The translations under genes and the position numbers were made by a program. Below the pieces are notes generated by a model. That model ran no database searches. It worked only from the letters and a program-made list of their open reading frames with translations, and was not told where the DNA came from. A stretch of DNA of 39,322 bases from Candidatus Neomarinimicrobiota bacterium (lineage in GTDB: Bacteria > Fidelibacterota > UBA8477 > JABMPR01): NCBI GenBank assembly GCA_016784545.1, contig JADHUM010000040.1:1-39322 (forward strand). Reading direction: 5' to 3'. Positions 26,446-34,770 of the stretch are shown here, in pieces (position 1 is the first letter of the stretch; every line of letters starts with the position of its first letter).

Positions 26446-27621
26446 TCAACGAAAGGCAGGGATGCCTGTGATACTTTCCCCGACGACCAGTGTATGCATC
26501 TCATGGGTTCCTTCATAGGTGAGGACTGATTCCAAGTTAGCCGCATGCCGCATGGAAACATACTCATCTGTAATACCACTGGCGCCCAACACGCTCCTGG
26601 CAGAACGGGCAACCTCGATAGCCATGCGCACATTGTTCATTTTAGCCAGACTGACCTGCTTGTGATTCAGGGTTGCTCGATCTTTTAGACGACCCAGTTG
26701 TAGTGTCAGAAACTGAGCCTTGGTGATTTCATTCAGCATTTCCGCCAATTTTTGCTGGGTTAATTGAAACGCTCCGATTGGTTTATCAAACTGGATTCTG
26801 GTTTTCGCATAATCCACAGCTTCCTCATAACAGGCAATGGCTGCTCCAATCACACCCCAATTGATGCCATATCGCGCCTGACTCAAGCAACTCAGAGGTG
26901 CTTTGAGACCATTTGCTTCAGGCAGTTTGTTCTCCAGGGGTATGGTACAGTTGTTTAATACAATTTCGCCTGTTACGGAAGCTCTCAGGGACAATTTCCC
27001 CTTTATTTCCGGGGTCTCGAATCCAGGTGTCCCTCGTTCAACGAGAAATCCTCTGACTTCCCCCTGCTCATCCTTGGCCCAGATCAGGGCCACATCTGCA
27101 ACAGGTGAGTTGGTAATCCACATTTTGGTACCATTAAGAATGAAGCTGTCGCTCTCCTGCTTTACCCGGGCGATCATTCCGCCAGGGTTTGACCCAAAGT
27201 CAGGTTCAGTCAGTCCAAAACAGCCAACTTTTTCTCCTGAAGCCAGCAGGGGTAACCATTTGTCCTTTTGCGCTTCTGAGCCATATTTCCAGATGGGCCA
27301 CATGACCAGTGATCCCTGTACAGATGCGAAGCTGCGCAGACCTGAGTCTCCACGCTCCAGTTCCTGCATCATCAAGCCGAAAGCCACACTATTTATCCCT
27401 GCAGTCCCATACTTCTCTGGGAGTGTAGATCCAAAAAATCCCATCTCTCCCATTTCAGCCTGCAATTCAAAAGGGAAACTTCCCTCCCTGTAATGTTTTG
27501 AAATGAGGGGATTAAAACGGTCACGCACCCAATCATGAGCCATATTTTGAACAGCTATCTCTTCTTCAGAGAGCAAAGCTGACAAGTCAAAAAAATCTGG
27601 ACCAACTATTTTTAAAGCCAT
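26446..27621 (-). CDS. gcdH: Acyl-CoA dehydrogenase, glutaryl-CoA dehydrogenase-like
   Basis: The 391-residue flavoenzyme fits the glutaryl-CoA dehydrogenase clade of the acyl-CoA dehydrogenases: RSFASVQGSLVMWPIWKYGSEAQK (about 96-119), CFGLTEPDFGSNPGGM (134-149), NGTKMWITNSPVADV, RYGINWGVIGAA, LGRLKDRATLNHKQVSLAKMNN, LGASGITDEYVSMRH, and LTYEGTHEMHTLVVGESITGI with the catalytic Glu in TYEGTHE. GcdH oxidises and decarboxylates glutaryl-CoA to crotonyl-CoA in lysine/tryptophan degradation and hands electrons to EtfAB. A related acyl-CoA specificity is possible. GGAG lies 8 nt before the ATG. No other lysine-degradation gene is nearby. Confidence 0.92.
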   Translation of the reverse strand: MALKIVGPDFFDLSALLSEEEIAVQNMAHDWVRDRFNPLISKHYREGSFPFELQAEMGEMGFFGSTLPEKYGTAGINSVAFGLMMQELERGDSGLRSFASVQGSLVMWPIWKYGSEAQKDKWLPLLASGEKVGCFGLTEPDFGSNPGGMIARVKQESDSFILNGTKMWITNSPVADVALIWAKDEQGEVRGFLVERGTPGFETPEIKGKLSLRASVTGEIVLNNCTIPLENKLPEANGLKAPLSCLSQARYGINWGVIGAAIACYEEAVDYAKTRIQFDKPIGAFQLTQQKLAEMLNEITKAQFLTLQLGRLKDRATLNHKQVSLAKMNNVRMAIEVARSARSVLGASGITDEYVSMRHAANLESVLTYEGTHEMHTLVVGESITGIPAFR

Positions 27622-27740
27622 GTAGATTCTCCAATTTCAGCTGCAAAGGTAAACGCTGTAAAAACCTGGCAAACAAAAAACACCAATGCTCCTATGTCTT
27701 ATATCATTTCTTTCTGCCTCTGCGCCATATATTATTGGCC

Positions 27741-28478
27741 ATGGAAAATGACCTGCTATTTCAGTTTGAAGATGTGCACTTAATGGTTGATGATTTAAAC
27801 ATCCTCCAGGGACTTAATTTTAACATTTCTAAAGGTGAGTTTGTAGCTGTTATTGGTGCCTCAGGTGCTGGCAAAAGCTCTCTATTAAGAATGTTTAACG
27901 CCCTGACCAGTCCCAGCTCGGGAAAAATCACATTCCGGGGTGGTGAGATTGATTCAGATATACAAGCGCTCCGCAAAAATGTAGGTGTTCTCTTTCAAAA
28001 CCCTGTGGTTTTTGAAGGGACAGTCAGGGAGAATTTATTGATTGCCGGCCGCTGGGACCAGAGCATCTCTCAAACGCTGGATCATGAGATTCTGACTGCT
28101 CTGGATCAGGTTGGTTTAGTCGGCATTAAATTAACGCATCATGCCCGGGATCTCTCAGGTGGAGAACAACAAAGGCTAGCTCTGGCCAGGACCCTGCTGA
28201 ACCATCCACAGGTTCTGCTACTGGATGAGCCTACATCCAATCTGGATCCAAAACTTGCCCGTGAAATCATGGACCAGATCGAGGAACTGAGAGGTGCATT
28301 AAATTTAACAGTTATCGCTGTTTCTCATGATCACATGCTCATGCGTCGATACGCCAAACGAGTTATCATTTTATCCCATGGAAAAATTATCGGGGATGGA
28401 GATTTTAAAACCCTTGATAAGTCACACGCCTTTGAGGATGCGGGCCTGTTAAAAAATGAGGTCACTGATGCGACCTGA
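27741..28478 (+). CDS. fetA: ABC transporter ATPase, FetA-like
   Basis: This ATP-binding subunit pairs with the FetB-like permease that follows; E. coli FetAB exports iron and confers resistance to oxidative stress. I use the ATG at 27741 (MENDLLFQ); an in-frame TTG two codons earlier has no better site. The 245 residues contain Walker A GASGAGKSS (about 41-49), Q-loop LFQNPV, signature LSGGEQQRLALAR (about 141-153), Walker B VLLLDEPTSNLD and switch VSHDH. No ribosome-binding site is obvious. It overlaps the permease gene. Sequence similarity to PstB-type ATPases is also evident, but the permease decides the assignment. Confidence 0.85.
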   Translation: MENDLLFQFEDVHLMVDDLNILQGLNFNISKGEFVAVIGASGAGKSSLLRMFNALTSPSSGKITFRGGEIDSDIQALRKNVGVLFQNPVVFEGTVRENLLIAGRWDQSISQTLDHEILTALDQVGLVGIKLTHHARDLSGGEQQRLALARTLLNHPQVLLLDEPTSNLDPKLAREIMDQIEELRGALNLTVIAVSHDHMLMRRYAKRVIILSHGKIIGDGDFKTLDKSHAFEDAGLLKNEVTDAT

Positions 28479-29268
28479 TTTTTATGTCCTGAGTTGGAAT
28501 GATTTGCTGGTATCACTGCTGTTTATTGCCTTTTCACTATTTTTAATCAAAAAATGGAAGTTAGGCCTGGAAAACACGCTTCTGATCGGTACGGTGCGTA
28601 CCTTTGTTCAGTTGACCCTTATGGGGTATGTGCTAACCTGGTTTTTTGGTCAAGAACATTGGGCATTTATGCTTGCTTTGCTCTTTATCATGATAGTGAT
28701 TGCCAGTTATGAGGGTACACGACGTCAGAAGCATGCAATCCCCCACTTCTTCCCTGCCATGTTGGTGGCCTTATTGGGTTCAGCCATCCTTATTTTAGGG
28801 ACTATCCTGCTTTTTATCCTGGATGTGGAGCCCTGGTTCTCACCTTACGCGGCCATTCCTATTGGCGGAATGATTATAGGCAATGGGCTCAATTCGACGG
28901 CATTGACAGCCAATCGATTTGTAGGTGAGATGAAACATCGGGAGCGGGAGATTGAAACCCTGCTGGCGCTGGGTGCCACCCCAAAACTGGCCGTCCACGA
29001 TGCCATGAAGGCTTCGATCCATGCTGCATTAATCCCAAACATCAATGCCATGATGACCGTGGGTTTGGTACAACTCCCCGGTGTGATGACAGGTCAGATT
29101 CTTGCTGGAATTGATCCCATTATTGCTGTGCGCTATCAAATCATGATTATGTATATGTGGTTCACAACAGCAACCCTGGCCAACATGATTATGCTGGCCA
29201 TTGTGTACCGTCAATATTTTACATCAAAATTACAGCTCAGGCGTGAGCTGCTGAGGGAAAAAGCCTAG
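28468..29268 (+). CDS. fetB: ABC transporter permease, FetB-like (UPF0014)
   Basis: The 266-residue membrane protein belongs to the UPF0014/FetB family: about seven helices, with VRTFVQLTLMGYVLTWFFG near the N-terminus and the family core PIGGMIIGNGLNSTALTANRF followed by LALGATPKLAVHDAMKASIHAALIPNINAMMTVGLVQLPGVMTGQILAG. The start at 28468 is chosen because GAGG lies 6 nt upstream; the ATG at 28456 has none. It overlaps the ATPase gene by 11 nt, so the pair is translationally coupled. Iron export is the known role of E. coli FetAB; here metal specificity is inference. Its stop overlaps the convergent PC4 gene by 4 nt. Confidence 0.92.
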   Translation: MRPDFYVLSWNDLLVSLLFIAFSLFLIKKWKLGLENTLLIGTVRTFVQLTLMGYVLTWFFGQEHWAFMLALLFIMIVIASYEGTRRQKHAIPHFFPAMLVALLGSAILILGTILLFILDVEPWFSPYAAIPIGGMIIGNGLNSTALTANRFVGEMKHREREIETLLALGATPKLAVHDAMKASIHAALIPNINAMMTVGLVQLPGVMTGQILAGIDPIIAVRYQIMIMYMWFTTATLANMIMLAIVYRQYFTSKLQLRRELLREKA

Positions 29269-29495
29269 ATCAAACCTTCTTCACCGAGAAATTTGTTGGC
29301 TTCATCAACATGCTTTTTGAAGTCTTCCCACAAAGCTGGAGCAACCGTAATACCCTTCTGAGTTGGACGCCATTCGTCCTCGTCAGCCAGATAGTGAATT
29401 CTAAAATCCACATAGGTGCGACCCTTGAATTCTTTTACCTGAATCAGAATCTTTTCAGTTTCACTTCGTTCTACTTCACCAATAATCTTTTCCAT
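29265..29495 (-). CDS. PC4/p15-type transcriptional coactivator domain protein
   Basis: This 76-residue protein is almost entirely one PC4 domain: GEVERSETEKILIQVKEFKG, RTYVDFRIHYLADEDEWRPTQKGITV and ALWEDFKKHVDEAN, i.e. the beta-sheet with the basic/aromatic ssDNA-binding face and the dimerising helix. Bacterial PC4-like proteins bind single-stranded DNA or melted duplex; a role in repair or transcription is inferred. AAAGGAT precedes the ATG at 29495. It is the last gene of the polX-nth-acyP-arsC-like-PC4 run, which fits a DNA-maintenance role, and it ends tail-to-tail with fetB with a 4-nt overlap. Confidence 0.88.
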   Translation of the reverse strand: MEKIIGEVERSETEKILIQVKEFKGRTYVDFRIHYLADEDEWRPTQKGITVAPALWEDFKKHVDEANKFLGEEGLI

Positions 29496-29522
29496 GTATT
29501 TATCCTTTTCTTTGTTTCAATA

Positions 29523-29879
29523 CTACTTGCTTGAGGTGCCCCATTTTTCATCAAATTCATTCGAAGTAAACCCAAAGGAACCAACATCGCCCATAACCAC
29601 AAAGGGTCTTTTGATGAGATTGGAATCTTGAAGCATCAACTCAATGGCTTTGGCTTTATCTGGAAGATTTTGCCCCAGCTTTAATTCACGATAAATAGCC
29701 GACCGGGAATTCAAGTAGGGTTTGATATCATTTGCATCAATAAATTTTTCCAGCAGCTCGCGACTGGGAGGGCTGTTTATGATATCCACCTTTTCAAATT
29801 CAACCTTGCTTTCATTCAGATAAACCTGGGCCTTTTTACAGGTTCCACATGTTTTTTTATCATAGAATGTTGGCTTCAT
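29523..29879 (-). CDS. ArsC/Spx-family thioredoxin-fold protein
   Basis: The 118-residue protein has the ArsC/Spx fold: a CGTCKKAQVYL motif with Cys11 and Cys14 near the N-terminus, FEKVDIINSPPSRELLEKFI, and NLIKRPFVVMG near 90-100, where the RP pair matches the conserved Arg region. The CxxC pair with these elements is seen in Spx regulators and YffB/ArsC-like reductases. Without an RNA-polymerase alpha-CTD-binding signature I can check, I leave the choice open. There is no arsenite efflux gene nearby, so arsenate detoxification is not indicated. AAAGGG precedes the ATG. It lies 53 nt after acyP and 27 nt before the PC4 gene. Confidence 0.87.
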   Translation of the reverse strand: MKPTFYDKKTCGTCKKAQVYLNESKVEFEKVDIINSPPSRELLEKFIDANDIKPYLNSRSAIYRELKLGQNLPDKAKAIELMLQDSNLIKRPFVVMGDVGSFGFTSNEFDEKWGTSSK

Positions 29880-29932
29880 AAACTGTCCCTTTCAAATTCT
29901 TCAGTATAAATAATTACTGTCCCCACACTTTC

Positions 29933-30208
29933 CTAATACCGAATTTCAAAAGTTTTGAAATCCCCACTGTAGCTCCGGGCAAGATTCTCAACTGCTTCAA
30001 CCTGGGACCACCTGTTGCCCACACCTACCTCTTTTAAGAAGGATATTATCAGCCCGTGGTCTCCTTCAGCGACTCCAACCACCGACCCATCTGAATGATT
30101 TTTCACCCATCCTGTGAGACCCAACCCTTGAGCTGTGGATTTTACAAAGAATCTAAATCCTACACCTTGAACTTTTCCAGAAACTCTAAATTCAGTTGAT
30201 GTATCCAT
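29933..30208 (-). CDS. acyP: Acylphosphatase
   Basis: Acylphosphatase hydrolyses carboxyl-phosphate bonds in small cytosolic acyl phosphates. The start at 30208 gives the typical 91 residues; a longer frame reaching back into nth would add an N-terminus with no family match. Motifs: RVSGKVQGVGFRFFV (catalytic Arg in GVGFR) and LTGWVKNHSDGSVVGVAEG (catalytic Asn in GWVKN). The ATG lies 1 nt after the nth stop, so it is likely translated by coupling. No obvious link to its repair-gene neighbours. Confidence 0.93.
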   Translation of the reverse strand: MDTSTEFRVSGKVQGVGFRFFVKSTAQGLGLTGWVKNHSDGSVVGVAEGDHGLIISFLKEVGVGNRWSQVEAVENLARSYSGDFKTFEIRY

Positions 30209-30209
30209 A

Positions 30210-30881
30210 TCATTTCTTTTTCTTGATGGCTTCCTCAGGCAGAACGCTGGGGCAAAACTCAGCCAGAACACAGGTATGGCATTGAGGCCGTCGTGCAATA
30301 CATACTGCTCTCCCATGATCGATAATGAGATGGGTAAACATGACCCAATGTTCCTGTTGTTCTATGACCTTCTGAAGTTCCATTTCAATTTTGACAGCAT
30401 CTTTTTGATTGGTCATTCTCAACAGATTGGCAATACGGATCACGTGGGTATCAACCACCAGACCAGGGATATGGAAACCTGTACCCAGAACCACATTGGC
30501 CGTTTTGCGACCCACTCCAGGGAGTTTCACCAGATCATCCAGGTTTGCAGGGACTTCTCCCCCATGCTCCTGCAGGAGGGTTTGTGCACAGGCACTCATG
30601 TTTCTTGATTTGCTGTTAAAAAATCCCGTTGAACGAACCAGTTCTGCGAGATGTTCAACTGGCGCGCTGGCCATGCTCTTAGCTGTGGGGTAATGCTTAA
30701 ATAATTTGGGGGTTACCATATTCACGCGATCATCAGTGCATTGGGCAGATAGCATGGTGGAAATGAGCAGTTGAAAAGGAGACCGATGTTCCAGGCTGCA
30801 TTTTGAATCTGGATATGTCTTATACAGGGCATCAATGATTAGACGCATACGAAGCTTTTTATTTGTCACTGATTCTCTCAT
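30210..30881 (-). CDS. nth: Endonuclease III
   Basis: Nth is the bifunctional glycosylase/AP lyase removing oxidised pyrimidines. The 223 residues contain SPFQLLISTMLSAQCTDDRVN (34-54), the helix-hairpin-helix LPGVGRKTA (120-128) with catalytic Lys126, VVDTHVIR with catalytic Asp144, and the [4Fe-4S] loop C-x6-C-x2-C-x5-C near 193-209 (CIARRPQCHTCVLAEFC). The ATG overlaps the polX stop as ATGA, and GGAG lies 6 nt upstream, so the two genes are coupled. A lysine-rich tail (IKKKK) ends the protein. Confidence 0.97.
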   Translation of the reverse strand: MRESVTNKKLRMRLIIDALYKTYPDSKCSLEHRSPFQLLISTMLSAQCTDDRVNMVTPKLFKHYPTAKSMASAPVEHLAELVRSTGFFNSKSRNMSACAQTLLQEHGGEVPANLDDLVKLPGVGRKTANVVLGTGFHIPGLVVDTHVIRIANLLRMTNQKDAVKIEMELQKVIEQQEHWVMFTHLIIDHGRAVCIARRPQCHTCVLAEFCPSVLPEEAIKKKK

Positions 30882-32560
30882 TTAGTTCTCCGCATCTGCA
30901 AATATTTTTTCATCTCATTCATACCAATGGTATTCAGAACTTCTGCTGCTGTGAGGCCCCCTTTGCGAGCCGTGCGAACACCTAAAGGGACAGTTTTAAG
31001 TCCCGTGACGCTATGGGCATCAGGGTTAATGGAGATTTTTACACCCCGTTCTTTGGCGTATTTTAGATACCGCCAATCCAAATCAAGTCGCTTGGGGGTT
31101 GTGTTGATTTCAATCAGTTTATCATTTTCGGCTGCCACATCAATTATTGTTGGTAAATCTGGATTATAGCCAGGTCTGGCCATAAGCATTCTGCCAGTTG
31201 GGTGTCCGAGAATGGTGGTAAATGGGCTTTGGAGCGCTCGTACAATGCGATTCGTTTGTTTTACAGGATCCAGATGAAAATGGCTGTGGATTGAAGCAAT
31301 CACAAAATCAAATCCTGCCAGGAGTTCCTCATCATAATCCAGGCTCCCATCCTTAAGGATATCTGCTTCAATTCCCTTAAATATGTGAAAATCAGAGTTA
31401 GCATCGTTGAGCTGATCAATGAGTTCCCACTGAGATTTGACTTTATCAGGTTTCAAGCCATTGGCATAGTAGGCAGCTTGTGAATGCTCACTGATGCCGA
31501 GATATTGGTATCCCAGATTCCGAGCGGCCTCAGCCAGTTCTTCAAGCGAATTTCGCCCATCACTCCAAGTGGAGTGGGCATGAAAGGTGCCTTTTATATC
31601 ACTTTCCTCAATCAGCTTAATTTCTTCTGAAAAAGAAGCGTAGACATCCCGCAGTTCAGGTTCAATCCATTGAATGCCTATTGATTCACACAGGACTTTT
31701 TCAGTTGATGCGTTCTTTTGCCCGGCGAGTGCCTGGATGGTTGATTCAGTATCATTACCATATAGGTTGGATATGTTTTCTAAATAAACCTCACCACCCG
31801 TGCGGATCAGTTGTTCAGCGGCAAAGCTTTCCGAACTGCAAATCCATAGCTGAATTGGAATCCCCGACTTATCAGTGAAAATGAGTGGCGTTGAAACAGT
31901 GAGCTCACAATCATATTGATTATGCAGCTCAGAAATCAACTGTGCCTGATCTGCTTCAACAATAAATTCAACCGATTGAATAAGCTTGTCTCCGCGTCTG
32001 ATTTTTCCAGTCAACTCAATATGACCCACACAAGAGAGACGATCCATATTGCCCATCCACCTCTGTGCTGCGGACAGAGCAACATCAAGATAAAAATCTC
32101 TGGTATGTTTGGATCGAAAGGTAATGGCATCCAGTAATTTCACCTGATGCCTGGGACCAAACCCCTTCATATTGGAAAGCGCATCCGCTTCACAGGCCTT
32201 CTGGAGGGATTCCATGTTGCTGATGTCAAATTCATGCCAGAGTTGTTTAACTTTCTTCATTCCCAGACCAGGGAGATCCAGCAGATCAGACAGGCCTTCA
32301 GGAAGTTGAGATTCCAGTTCCTGTTCCAGACCTACTGTTCCGGCTTTGGCATAATTCATAATGACATAAGCTAAGGTTGGTCCCACACCGGGGACATCCT
32401 TCAAACGGTCTTCATCGACCAATACACCCATGTCTTCTGCATGCTCCCTGACAATTCGAGCTGCTTTTTCAAAGCTCTGAATCTTGAAGGGGCTTTCATC
32501 CAGGAGGGACATCATGGAGGCGAGGCGATTTATTCTATCAGATATTTGCGAATTATTCAT
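30878..32560 (-). CDS. polX: PolX-like protein with degenerate polymerase palm and intact PHP domain
   Basis: The 560 residues have the bacterial PolX layout: an N-terminal lyase-like/HhH domain (1-150, VPGVGPTLAYVI at 56-67 and LPGLGMKKVKQLWHEF), a Pol beta palm/thumb-like region (150-305) and a C-terminal PHP domain (about 322-550). In the palm the usual GS-x-RR...GDxD signature reads GKIRRGDKLIQSVEF (185-199), with Ser197 and Glu199 where the two Asp should be; the later strand Asp is Gln in PIQLWIC (about 235-241). Polymerase activity is thus probably lost. PHP motifs remain: FHAHSTWSDG, SEHSQ, KGIEADIL, SIHSHFH, GHPTGR, NPDAHS. A 3'-5' exonuclease or AP-processing role is likely, coupled with nth downstream. 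Confidence 0.9.
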   Translation of the reverse strand: MNNSQISDRINRLASMMSLLDESPFKIQSFEKAARIVREHAEDMGVLVDEDRLKDVPGVGPTLAYVIMNYAKAGTVGLEQELESQLPEGLSDLLDLPGLGMKKVKQLWHEFDISNMESLQKACEADALSNMKGFGPRHQVKLLDAITFRSKHTRDFYLDVALSAAQRWMGNMDRLSCVGHIELTGKIRRGDKLIQSVEFIVEADQAQLISELHNQYDCELTVSTPLIFTDKSGIPIQLWICSSESFAAEQLIRTGGEVYLENISNLYGNDTESTIQALAGQKNASTEKVLCESIGIQWIEPELRDVYASFSEEIKLIEESDIKGTFHAHSTWSDGRNSLEELAEAARNLGYQYLGISEHSQAAYYANGLKPDKVKSQWELIDQLNDANSDFHIFKGIEADILKDGSLDYDEELLAGFDFVIASIHSHFHLDPVKQTNRIVRALQSPFTTILGHPTGRMLMARPGYNPDLPTIIDVAAENDKLIEINTTPKRLDLDWRYLKYAKERGVKISINPDAHSVTGLKTVPLGVRTARKGGLTAAEVLNTIGMNEMKKYLQMRRTK

Positions 32561-32663
32561 TTCTCAAAATAAATAAGGATTGGTGATAAAGAAGTATTAC
32601 TGAAGATATTCACAATGAGTCATGGCTGTTTGAAATTGGGGTCAGAATTAACATATTGCCAGC

Positions 32664-33707
32664 ATGAATCAATTGAGACTTCGTCAAAAACGTCAACTCA
32701 TCAATCATTTGCGTGATTTTTTCACAGGGAGGGACTTTTTTGAAATAGAAACTCCCCTTCTGGTGCCTTCCCCGGGGATGGAAGTGCATCTACATAGCTT
32801 CACCACAAAATATATACAGCATGATGGGTCTGAGGAGCTGCTTCACTTACCCACATCACCAGAATTTGCCATTAAAAAGGCGCTGGGTGCTGGATTCGAG
32901 AGGATATTTGAAATTGCCCGGGTGTTTCGGAATCATGGAGAGCTTGGCCCCCAACATCACCCTGAGTTCAATATGCTGGAATGGTATCGGCCTGGTTCAT
33001 ACATCCAGATTATGGATGATATAGAGGCCTTACTCCATTATTTGAGCCAACACTTTGAGACGACTCGCCTTTCAGAGGGGTTTACATGGGAAACTGTCAA
33101 GCGGACATCTATTCAGGACTGTTTTCATATTCATGCAAATCTTGAGTTGGGGCGTGGCATGAGTGAACCTGACTATTGGCGAAGTGAAGCTGCTCGAACC
33201 CTTGATGAGGAGATTCCAGGGGATGATAGTTTTGAGGATATCTTTTTCCGTGTGTGGCTCAAGTTGATTGAGCCCAATCTTGGGATGACGCAGCCAGAAA
33301 TTGTCTATGCCTATCCAGCTTCCATGGCAGCTTTATCAAAACTCAAAGCGCCGGAAAATGTCTGGGCAGAACGATTTGAACTATACATCCGTGGCATCGA
33401 AATCGGCAACGCCTTTAGTGAATTGACCGATTCTGAAGAACAGCTCAAGCGATTTGAAGATGCCAATCGAAAACGCAAGACACTCGGTTATCCACCCCAT
33501 CCCATTGACTCTGATTTTATCGAGGCTGTAGGCAAAATGCCTCCAACGGGAGGCATTGCACTCGGTGTCGAACGTCTACTCATGGCCCTAACGGGTGAAA
33601 CCGATATACGCCAATTCTTTCTCTATCCTGTTGGGGAAGCCAGACGTAAAAAGAAGGTGATGGAAGACCTCGACCCCAAGGATCCCAATACTACATTCCC
33701 ATCTTGA
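32664..33707 (+). CDS. epmA: Elongation factor P beta-lysine ligase (EpmA/GenX/PoxA)
   Basis: EpmA is a class II lysyl-tRNA-synthetase paralogue without the anticodon domain that attaches (R)-beta-lysine to EF-P. The 347 residues show only the catalytic core: FFEIETPLLVPSPGMEVHL (about 25-43), HLPTSPEFAIKKALGAGFERIFEIARVFRNHGE with motif 2 Arg, HHPEFNMLEWY, the ELYIRGIEIGNAFSELTD block and motif 3 GIALGVERLLMALTGE. The 347-residue length and absence of an OB domain rule out LysS. It is divergent from polX across 103 bp. No SD is visible before the ATG. efp and the aminomutase epmB are not in the window. Its last 85 nt overlap the convergent lipoprotein gene. Confidence 0.93.
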   Translation: MNQLRLRQKRQLINHLRDFFTGRDFFEIETPLLVPSPGMEVHLHSFTTKYIQHDGSEELLHLPTSPEFAIKKALGAGFERIFEIARVFRNHGELGPQHHPEFNMLEWYRPGSYIQIMDDIEALLHYLSQHFETTRLSEGFTWETVKRTSIQDCFHIHANLELGRGMSEPDYWRSEAARTLDEEIPGDDSFEDIFFRVWLKLIEPNLGMTQPEIVYAYPASMAALSKLKAPENVWAERFELYIRGIEIGNAFSELTDSEEQLKRFEDANRKRKTLGYPPHPIDSDFIEAVGKMPPTGGIALGVERLLMALTGETDIRQFFLYPVGEARRKKKVMEDLDPKDPNTTFPS

Positions 33708-34762
33708 TCTCTCCAATTAGACAGCTCTCTATCTCTTAAGGGGAGACCGGAATATATATATTTGCCATAGCTGCTGTTCAGGCTGCTGACTGTAATGCGA
33801 TACATCCCCAAGGGAAAGCCAATGAAACTTTCCTGGAATAAAGGTAAACCTGTCGTCTCATCCTCCTGAAATGCTGCTCTGGTATATGCATAGAATCCCT
33901 TTATAGAATCAGGTCGGAAATAGAGGTCGAGTTGCAAAGCACCAAATAATGACTCCTCAGGATTATTCCAGGTCAGATAGGAATAGTTATTTGCTGGTGT
34001 AACCAGAGTATCATTTAGCCAGGTAGTGTTTTCCCACAGTAGATTGAGTGGGGAAGAGATAATGTCAGTGCTGGCTGAAATAATTCTACCAGAGGACGTG
34101 GTAATTTCAATGGTGTATATTTTACTGGAATCCAGTTGGACATTCCAATACTGTTCATGGGGGACATAAGCTCCATAAGTATAGGTAATATAAGGGTTTT
34201 GAGCAGCGACTTCAGGAGGCCCACCAGGACCATAGCTCACATCAAAACTTGCTGCTTGTGACTTCCATACGAACTCTGCCACAACGCCGGAGTTCAGTGA
34301 ATCACGGAGAACAACGGATACCATGGTGGAGTCATGCACCTGGGGTAAAACTTCGATATAGTCATCCACATGGGGTTCACCCGGATCAGGGATACCGTTC
34401 CCCTGACCAATTGGGGGTTGATCCGGTCCACGATACTCACCGCCAATATCATCATTCAATGGTTCACCATCATCCCACTTCCCATTACCGTTTTCATCCG
34501 TGTAACTCTCCCAGTCTCCATTGTCATCTATCCCATTGAACAGGGAAGTATCGGTGACCAATATGGTTTTGTCCATGCGGATAATCGATTTTGAAAAATC
34601 GTTCTGGTCTAGAACTCCTTCAACTCTGAGTTCAACTTCATAGCTCTCAAAATCTTCAGCAAAGTCAGCGATACTGAGTTCTTCTGTACAACCAGTGAAT
34701 ATCATTACCAGGGTCGCAATACTGATAATTTTTAGAAATATGGTCTTGTTCAGGATTGTCAT
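33623..34762 (-). CDS. DUF4249-like outer-membrane lipoprotein, partner of TonB receptor
   Basis: The ATG at 34762 follows AGAGG at 5 nt; a GTG two codons earlier overlaps that site. The 379 residues begin with a lipoprotein signal (IATLVMIFTGC, Cys25). Residues 77-134 are an acidic, Gly/Asn/Pro-rich segment with EF-hand-like loops (DENGNGKWDDGE, GNGIPDPGEPHVDD), probably calcium-binding. The rest is beta-rich, with DSSKIYTIEITTSSGRIISAST resembling the DUF4249 core, where VLxxGxxYxLxVxxxxGxxxxAxT is usual. It lies 8 nt after the TonB receptor stop, as expected for a SusD-like companion lipoprotein. The substrate is unknown. The C-terminus overlaps epmA by 85 nt on the opposite strand. Confidence 0.75.
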   Translation of the reverse strand: MTILNKTIFLKIISIATLVMIFTGCTEELSIADFAEDFESYEVELRVEGVLDQNDFSKSIIRMDKTILVTDTSLFNGIDDNGDWESYTDENGNGKWDDGEPLNDDIGGEYRGPDQPPIGQGNGIPDPGEPHVDDYIEVLPQVHDSTMVSVVLRDSLNSGVVAEFVWKSQAASFDVSYGPGGPPEVAAQNPYITYTYGAYVPHEQYWNVQLDSSKIYTIEITTSSGRIISASTDIISSPLNLLWENTTWLNDTLVTPANNYSYLTWNNPEESLFGALQLDLYFRPDSIKGFYAYTRAAFQEDETTGLPLFQESFIGFPLGMYRITVSSLNSSYGKYIYSGLPLRDRELSNWRDQDGNVVLGSLGSRSSITFFLRLASPTG

Positions 34763-34770
34763 ACTCACCT

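Noticed and set aside
26903-27493. A 196-codon plus-strand frame
   Set aside because: It is antisense to a well-conserved acyl-CoA dehydrogenase and has no recognisable features.
30209-30316. Longer acylphosphatase frame beginning inside nth
   Set aside because: The extra 36 residues are an alternative reading of the nth iron-sulphur region, and the family length is reached from 30208.
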